A DNA stretch of 64,000 bases from Scybalocola_A sp900557175 (GTDB lineage: Bacteria > Bacillota > Clostridia > Lachnospirales > Lachnospiraceae), in NCBI GenBank assembly GCA_937890745.1, contig CALADH010000023.1, forward strand, positions 14,181 through 78,180, in the 5' to 3' direction. Shown here piece by piece: positions 61,500 through 64,000 of the stretch. The stretch's first letter is position 1, and each line of letters starts with the position of its first letter. The notes beneath the pieces are model-generated. The model searched no databases, was not told the DNA's origin, and saw only the letters and a list, made by a program, of their open reading frames with translations. The translations under genes and the position numbers were made by a program.

Positions 61500-63197
61500 A
61501 TGTCAACCAAAGCATATTATCCAATCAATGAAATCGGTGCCGGAAAACCTGGTTTTTCAAAAACACGTTCCATCATCGAAGCTGCTTTCTATGGCAACAA
61601 TGTTGTTAAAGTCAACACTTTAAAAGAAGCTTATGAATTAGCTAAAAATTCACCGGGAACTATCGTTACAGACATGCCTGTATACAGAGGCGAGGAATTC
61701 GGTCTTGAAAAAGACGCCAAAGTATTATTATTCAATGACGGTGCCATTACAGGACGTTATGCGACGGCACGCCGTATCGCCGGCGAACCGGGCGTTGACT
61801 GCGAAGCACTTGATAAAGTTGCAATGGACGCTATTTACTCCGCACGTTATAAAAAATTATATCATGCAACTGTTTACGCAGGTCTTGATCCTGAGTTCAT
61901 GGTTAAATGTCACCTTCTTATTCCTGAAGGCGAAGAAAATATTATGTACAACTGGATGCTGAACTTCCAGTACATGTCTGACGACTATGTAAAGATGTAC
62001 AAAGCTTCAAAGCCAGTCGGCGACGGCAAAGAGCCTGATATCTATATTTTCTCAGATCCACAGTGGACACCTGTTGAAAATCCGGGCGTAAGCTTTGACT
62101 GCTTAAGCGATCCTGCCAAAAAGACACTCTGCTACTTCAATACAGAGCAGAACTGTGCATGTATCCTCGGTATGAGATACTTCGGCGAGCATAAAAAAGG
62201 TACATTGACAATGGTATGGGCGATTGCTAACCGCAACGGCTATGCTTCATGTCACGGCGGACAGAAGGAATACTTATTGCCGGACGGCAGCAAATATGTT
62301 GCTTCTGTATATGGTCTGTCAGGTTCAGGAAAATCAACATTAACACACGCAAAACACGGCGGCAAATACGAAATCAAAGTACTTCACGATGATGCTTTCA
62401 TCATCAACACAGATACTTGTGCTTCAATCGCTATTGAGCCGACATATTTTGATAAAACAGCTGACTATCCTACAGGCTGCCCGGACAACAAATATCTTCT
62501 GACAGCTCAGAACTGCTCCGCAACAATGGATGAGGACGGTAAGATTCAGCTTGTCACAGAAGATATCAGAAACGGCAATGGCCGTGCAATTAAGTCCAAA
62601 TTATGGTCTCCGAACCGTGTGGACAAAATTGAGGCACCTGTCAATGCAATCTTCTGGATTATGAAAGATCCTACAATCCCACCGGTTGTTAAATTAAAAG
62701 GTGCATCCTTAGCTTCTGTTATGGGCGCTACACTTGCAACAAAACGTTCTTCTGCAGAGCGTCTTGCACCAGGCGTTGATCCGAACAAGTTAGTTGTTGT
62801 TCCTTACGCAAACCCATTCAGAACATATCCGCTTGCAAACGACTACGAGAAGTTCAAAAAGCTTGTAGAAGAAAAGAATGTTGACTGCTATATTGTCAAC
62901 ACAGGCGACTTCATGGGCAAGAAAGTACAGCCAAAAGATACTTTAGGCATTCTTGAAGCCATCGTTGAAAAGACAGCCGACTTCCATCAGTGGGGACCAT
63001 TCTCTGATATCGAAATCATGGACTGGGAAGGCTTCGTACCTGATATGAACGATGCTTCCTACGTTGCTCAGTTAAAAGCACGTATGCAGGATCGTGTTGA
63101 CGAAATCGAAAACTTCGGTACAGCAAAAGACGGCTATGATAAACTGCCTGATGATGCACTTGAAGCAATCAAAAAAGTTGTCAGCGAATTAAACTAA
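61500..63197 (+). CDS. pckA: Phosphoenolpyruvate carboxykinase (ATP)
   Basis: 565 residues. Interconverts oxaloacetate and PEP with ATP/ADP; in anaerobes it often runs toward oxaloacetate. P-loop GLSGSGKST (about residue 273), the metal site HDDAF, and the adenine/PEP region ATLATKRSSAERL are visible. Its length and divergence from the 540-residue E. coli type are usual for Clostridia. GGGAGG precedes the ATG. Codon use (GAA, AAA, CGT, TTA; few rare codons) and a strong promoter suggest high expression. Confidence 0.94.
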   Translation: MSTKAYYPINEIGAGKPGFSKTRSIIEAAFYGNNVVKVNTLKEAYELAKNSPGTIVTDMPVYRGEEFGLEKDAKVLLFNDGAITGRYATARRIAGEPGVDCEALDKVAMDAIYSARYKKLYHATVYAGLDPEFMVKCHLLIPEGEENIMYNWMLNFQYMSDDYVKMYKASKPVGDGKEPDIYIFSDPQWTPVENPGVSFDCLSDPAKKTLCYFNTEQNCACILGMRYFGEHKKGTLTMVWAIANRNGYASCHGGQKEYLLPDGSKYVASVYGLSGSGKSTLTHAKHGGKYEIKVLHDDAFIINTDTCASIAIEPTYFDKTADYPTGCPDNKYLLTAQNCSATMDEDGKIQLVTEDIRNGNGRAIKSKLWSPNRVDKIEAPVNAIFWIMKDPTIPPVVKLKGASLASVMGATLATKRSSAERLAPGVDPNKLVVVPYANPFRTYPLANDYEKFKKLVEEKNVDCYIVNTGDFMGKKVQPKDTLGILEAIVEKTADFHQWGPFSDIEIMDWEGFVPDMNDASYVAQLKARMQDRVDEIENFGTAKDGYDKLPDDALEAIKKVVSELN

Positions 63198-63213
63198 CTA
63201 ATCTTTGAACTTT

Positions 63214-63240
63214 AACAGCCGCACCCTGTGTGCGGCTGTT
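63214..63240 (+). terminator. Hairpin between pckA and the response regulator
   Basis: AACAGCCGCAC (63214-63224) pairs perfectly with 63230-63240, loop of five. No U-run follows, so it may allow read-through into the regulator gene, whose ribosome site begins about ten bases later. Confidence 0.45.
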
Positions 63241-63263
63241 GCTGTATGATGGAAGGATTTGCT

Positions 63264-63938
63264 ATGTATAAGATTTTTATTGTGGAGGATGACGCCGTCA
63301 TCGCCAATCAAATAAAGAAACGGCTTGAAATGTGGGATTATGAAGTGAAAACAGCCTCAAATTTCCGCGATATCCTGACAGACTTTGCCGACTTTTCCCC
63401 GGCGCTCGTCCTCATGGACATTACGCTGCCCTTTTACAACGGCTATCACTGGTGCAATGAAATCCGAAAGCTGTCCGCGGTACCGATCATATTCATATCC
63501 TCGGCTTCCGACAACATGAATATCGTTATGGCAATGAACATGGGCGGCGATGATTTTATTGCCAAACCATTTGATATGGAAGTGCTGACCGCAAAAATTC
63601 AGGCACTTCTGCGCCGCACTTACGACCTTTTGGCGGCACCGTCACACTTGATTACATGCGGCAATGCTATTTTAAACACAAGCGATGCCACCTTAACGTG
63701 TGACGGTCATCGCCTTGATCTGACAAAAAATGATTACCGTCTTCTTCAGGTACTCATGTCCCACAAGGGCGAGGCCATCAGCCGCGATACGCTTATTGAA
63801 AAACTTTGGGAATCCGACAGCTACATTGATGAAAACACCCTGACCGTCAACATCACACGGCTCAGACATAAATTGGAAGGGATCGGATTGAAGGATTTTA
63901 TAAAAACAAAAAAAGGCATTGGATATATGGTGGAGTAA
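63264..63938 (+). CDS. OmpR-family response regulator, BceR-like
   Basis: 224 residues. Receiver with phospho-Asp in LVLMDITLPFYNG, the FISSASDNMN and IAKPFDMEVL segments typical of BceR/GraR-type regulators, then a winged helix (DLTKNDYRLLQVLMSHKGEAIS ... NITRLRHKLEGIGLKDFI in two parts). GGAAGGA precedes ATG 63264; an upstream Cys-rich extension in frame comes from the hairpin region and is not used. A kinase gene appears to start 26 bp downstream. Such systems answer to cell-wall antibiotics or peptides. Confidence 0.9.
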   Translation: MYKIFIVEDDAVIANQIKKRLEMWDYEVKTASNFRDILTDFADFSPALVLMDITLPFYNGYHWCNEIRKLSAVPIIFISSASDNMNIVMAMNMGGDDFIAKPFDMEVLTAKIQALLRRTYDLLAAPSHLITCGNAILNTSDATLTCDGHRLDLTKNDYRLLQVLMSHKGEAISRDTLIEKLWESDSYIDENTLTVNITRLRHKLEGIGLKDFIKTKKGIGYMVE

Positions 63939-63963
63939 CAGAGAAAGGTTTGTCGAGGTATTT

Positions 63964-64000
63964 GTGTTTATGCGGCGGAGGCTGTCACGAATTTTTTGTG
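63964..64000 (+). CDS. Start of a downstream gene, probably the cognate histidine kinase
   Basis: GAGG (63955-63958) is followed after five bases by GTG 63964; the frame reads VFMRRRLSRIFC and then leaves the window. A basic N-terminus before a membrane helix is usual for kinases paired with BceR-like regulators. Identity is inference. Confidence 0.4.
   Translation, partial: MFMRRRLSRIFC

Noticed and set aside
1..64000. CRISPR arrays, prophage, integrases or anti-phage defence islands.
   Set aside because: No regularly spaced repeats, phage structural genes, integrase or recognised defence genes were seen; the only mobile-element trace is the Rpn remnant.

Overview
The window reads as a chromosomal stretch of an anaerobic, spore-forming, gut-type Firmicute, most like the Lachnospiraceae (inference). 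Support comes from spmA/spmB sporulation genes, strong AGGAGG-type ribosome sites, TTGACA/TATAAT promoters, lipoprotein signal peptides, oxygen-sensitive ThiH, B12-dependent ribonucleotide reductase, PTS sugar uptake and an Amadori-product operon arranged as in Bacillus. There is no rRNA, CRISPR array, phage or intact insertion sequence. One tRNA (Leu, CAG) is present. Most genes are ordinary core and sugar-uptake genes, so the novelty lies mainly in regulation and gene arrangement.

Layout. 0-4 kb (minus): a remnant of an Rpn-type transposase/nuclease, a CapA-type lipoprotein, pncB and an isochorismatase-fold hydrolase. 4-7.5 kb (plus): thiS-F-G-H-E behind a promoter and an attenuator-like leader with no recognisable TPP riboswitch. 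7.6-11.9 kb: a conserved small protein with a 16-bp leader hairpin, a dipeptidase-sirtuin-TPR operon, cyclophilin and two tiny membrane proteins. 12-13.6 kb: an AT-rich ABC exporter, probably acquired. 13.9-16 kb: a DUF218 protein and a double-HAD fusion. 16-23.3 kb: the fructoselysine-type operon frlB-O-N-M-D plus a second deglycase paralogue with its own operator, and the divergent GntR regulator. 23.3-25.7 kb: spmA/B, rsmI and tRNA-Leu.

25.8-32 kb (minus): a beta-glucoside operon, bglP-bglA-ptsH-ptsI, whose RpiR-type regulator gene is interrupted by a frameshift in a 7-A run. 32.3-34.8 kb: a FemX-like aminoacyltransferase and an ATP-grasp ligase, probably for the peptidoglycan cross-bridge. 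34.8-38.5 kb: GNAT, EEP-family and MATE genes. 38.8-41.5 kb: an alpha-glucosidase and a divergent AraC regulator. 41.6-43.6 kb: ECF substrate-binding subunit, pyridoxal kinase and a small radical SAM protein. 43.6-47.7 kb: an EamA transporter, natAB and ksgA.

47.9-56.9 kb: a lipoprotein, then, transcribed leftwards, metG, a TRIC-type channel, tatD, a secreted trigger-factor lipoprotein, a response regulator, a drug-type ABC transporter and a histidine kinase. A three-unit 11-bp direct repeat before the ABC genes is a probable response-regulator site. 57-64 kb (plus): nrdJ, a DUF885 lipoprotein, pckA and a second response regulator followed by the first codons of what is probably its kinase.

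Coordinates use the start codon best supported by its ribosome-binding site, which is often downstream of the longest open frame. Functions are from motif and family recognition by eye; no database search was run.
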